A stretch of 5,308 nucleotides of DNA from Acidimicrobiaceae bacterium (GTDB lineage Bacteria; Actinomycetota; Acidimicrobiia; Acidimicrobiales; UBA8190): contig PKWD01000148.1 of the NCBI GenBank assembly GCA_003131945.1, positions 1 to 5,308 on the forward strand. The letters are read 5' to 3'. Positions 5,111-5,308 of the stretch are shown here, in pieces (the stretch's first letter is position 1; each line of letters opens with the position of its first letter). Both the position numbers and the translations under genes were made by a program. The notes beneath the pieces are model-generated. The model ran no database searches, was not told the origin of the DNA, and saw only the letters and a program-made list of their open reading frames with translations.

Positions 5111-5308
5111 TCAGCGCCCAGGCAGGGTCACCCCGACCAGCTTCGCGAGCGGACCCCAGGTGCTGACGTGAGGGACGAACCTCCCCGCCCTGACGTTCGA
5201 GGCGTATCCCTTCGAGATGCCGGCGGCCGCAGCGATGTCGGCCAGCTTCACATCCCGGAGCCTGGGCAGAATCTCCCGTCGGAACAGCCCGGGGTCGTAG
5301 TCGACGTT
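5111..5308 (-). CDS. C-terminal end of a protein with a helix-turn-helix, possibly a Cas1-HTH protein (partial)
   Basis: The gene begins outside the window; the last 65 residues are visible, ending at TGA 5113-5111. The sequence runs DPGLFRREILPRLRDV, then KLADIAAAAGISKGYASN, then VRAGRFVPHVSTWGPLAKL. The middle part is a helix-turn-helix with a typical turn (AAGIS). The surrounding pattern (F.REILP.L..V, then A..R.GR.VPH...W..LA.LVG) is one I associate with the C-terminal domain fused to stand-alone Cas1-like proteins and a few related actinobacterial proteins. The catalytic part is not in the window, so the Cas1 link is an inference from this tail. A decayed cas1 core lies 1.8 kb downstream in the same orientation, which fits a locus that held two such genes. 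Alternatively it is an ordinary DNA-binding regulator. Confidence 0.6.
   Translation of the reverse strand, partial: NVDYDPGLFRREILPRLRDVKLADIAAAAGISKGYASNVRAGRFVPHVSTWGPLAKLVGVTLPGR

Noticed and set aside
4924..5166. 80-residue plus-strand frame opposite the HTH and small membrane frames
   Set aside because: Low-complexity, hydrophilic product with no motif, and it lies antisense to a convincing HTH reading on the minus strand.

Overview
The window is GC-rich and almost every supportable gene lies on the minus strand. The GC bias, the alanine/arginine-rich proteins, a secreted sedolisin (S53) protease and traces of a lone Cas1-type gene suggest an actinobacterium, perhaps an acid-tolerant, Acidimicrobiia-like lineage. 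This placement is inferred from composition and gene content only.

Layout, read in the direction of transcription (high to low coordinates). (1) 5308-5111: the C-terminal end of a gene that starts outside the window. It carries a helix-turn-helix of the kind found at the C terminus of stand-alone Cas1-like proteins. (2) 5103-4963: a possible 46-residue membrane peptide. (3) 4859-3486: an apparently intact secreted S53 (sedolisin) peptidase without the usual pro-domain, followed by a 13-bp hairpin that could end its transcript. (4) About 3332-3050: a decayed cas1 fragment that keeps the C-terminal LDLME-containing motif but is broken by a probable frameshift. (5) 2913-2830: a small, highly structured intergenic stretch. 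(6) About 2804-1250: a complete-looking IS110/IS1111-family element (IS-B) with a 435-aa DEDD/serine transposase, 10-bp inverted repeats near both ends and a CT dinucleotide at both edges. (7) About 1175-1 and beyond: a second, clearly different IS110-family element (IS-A) in the same orientation, with a 338-aa transposase. Its downstream end is outside the window.

The gene content looks like an accessory region: two IS110-type elements next to a degraded cas1-like gene. IS110-family transposases are known to use an element-encoded guide RNA (bridge RNA or seekRNA), and both elements have non-coding segments that could encode one. The strongest new lead is in IS-B. Its 81-nt 3' non-coding segment contains a 9-nt stretch that is the reverse complement of the insertion site obtained by removing IS-B between its two CT cores. 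No CRISPR array, tRNA or rRNA was seen.
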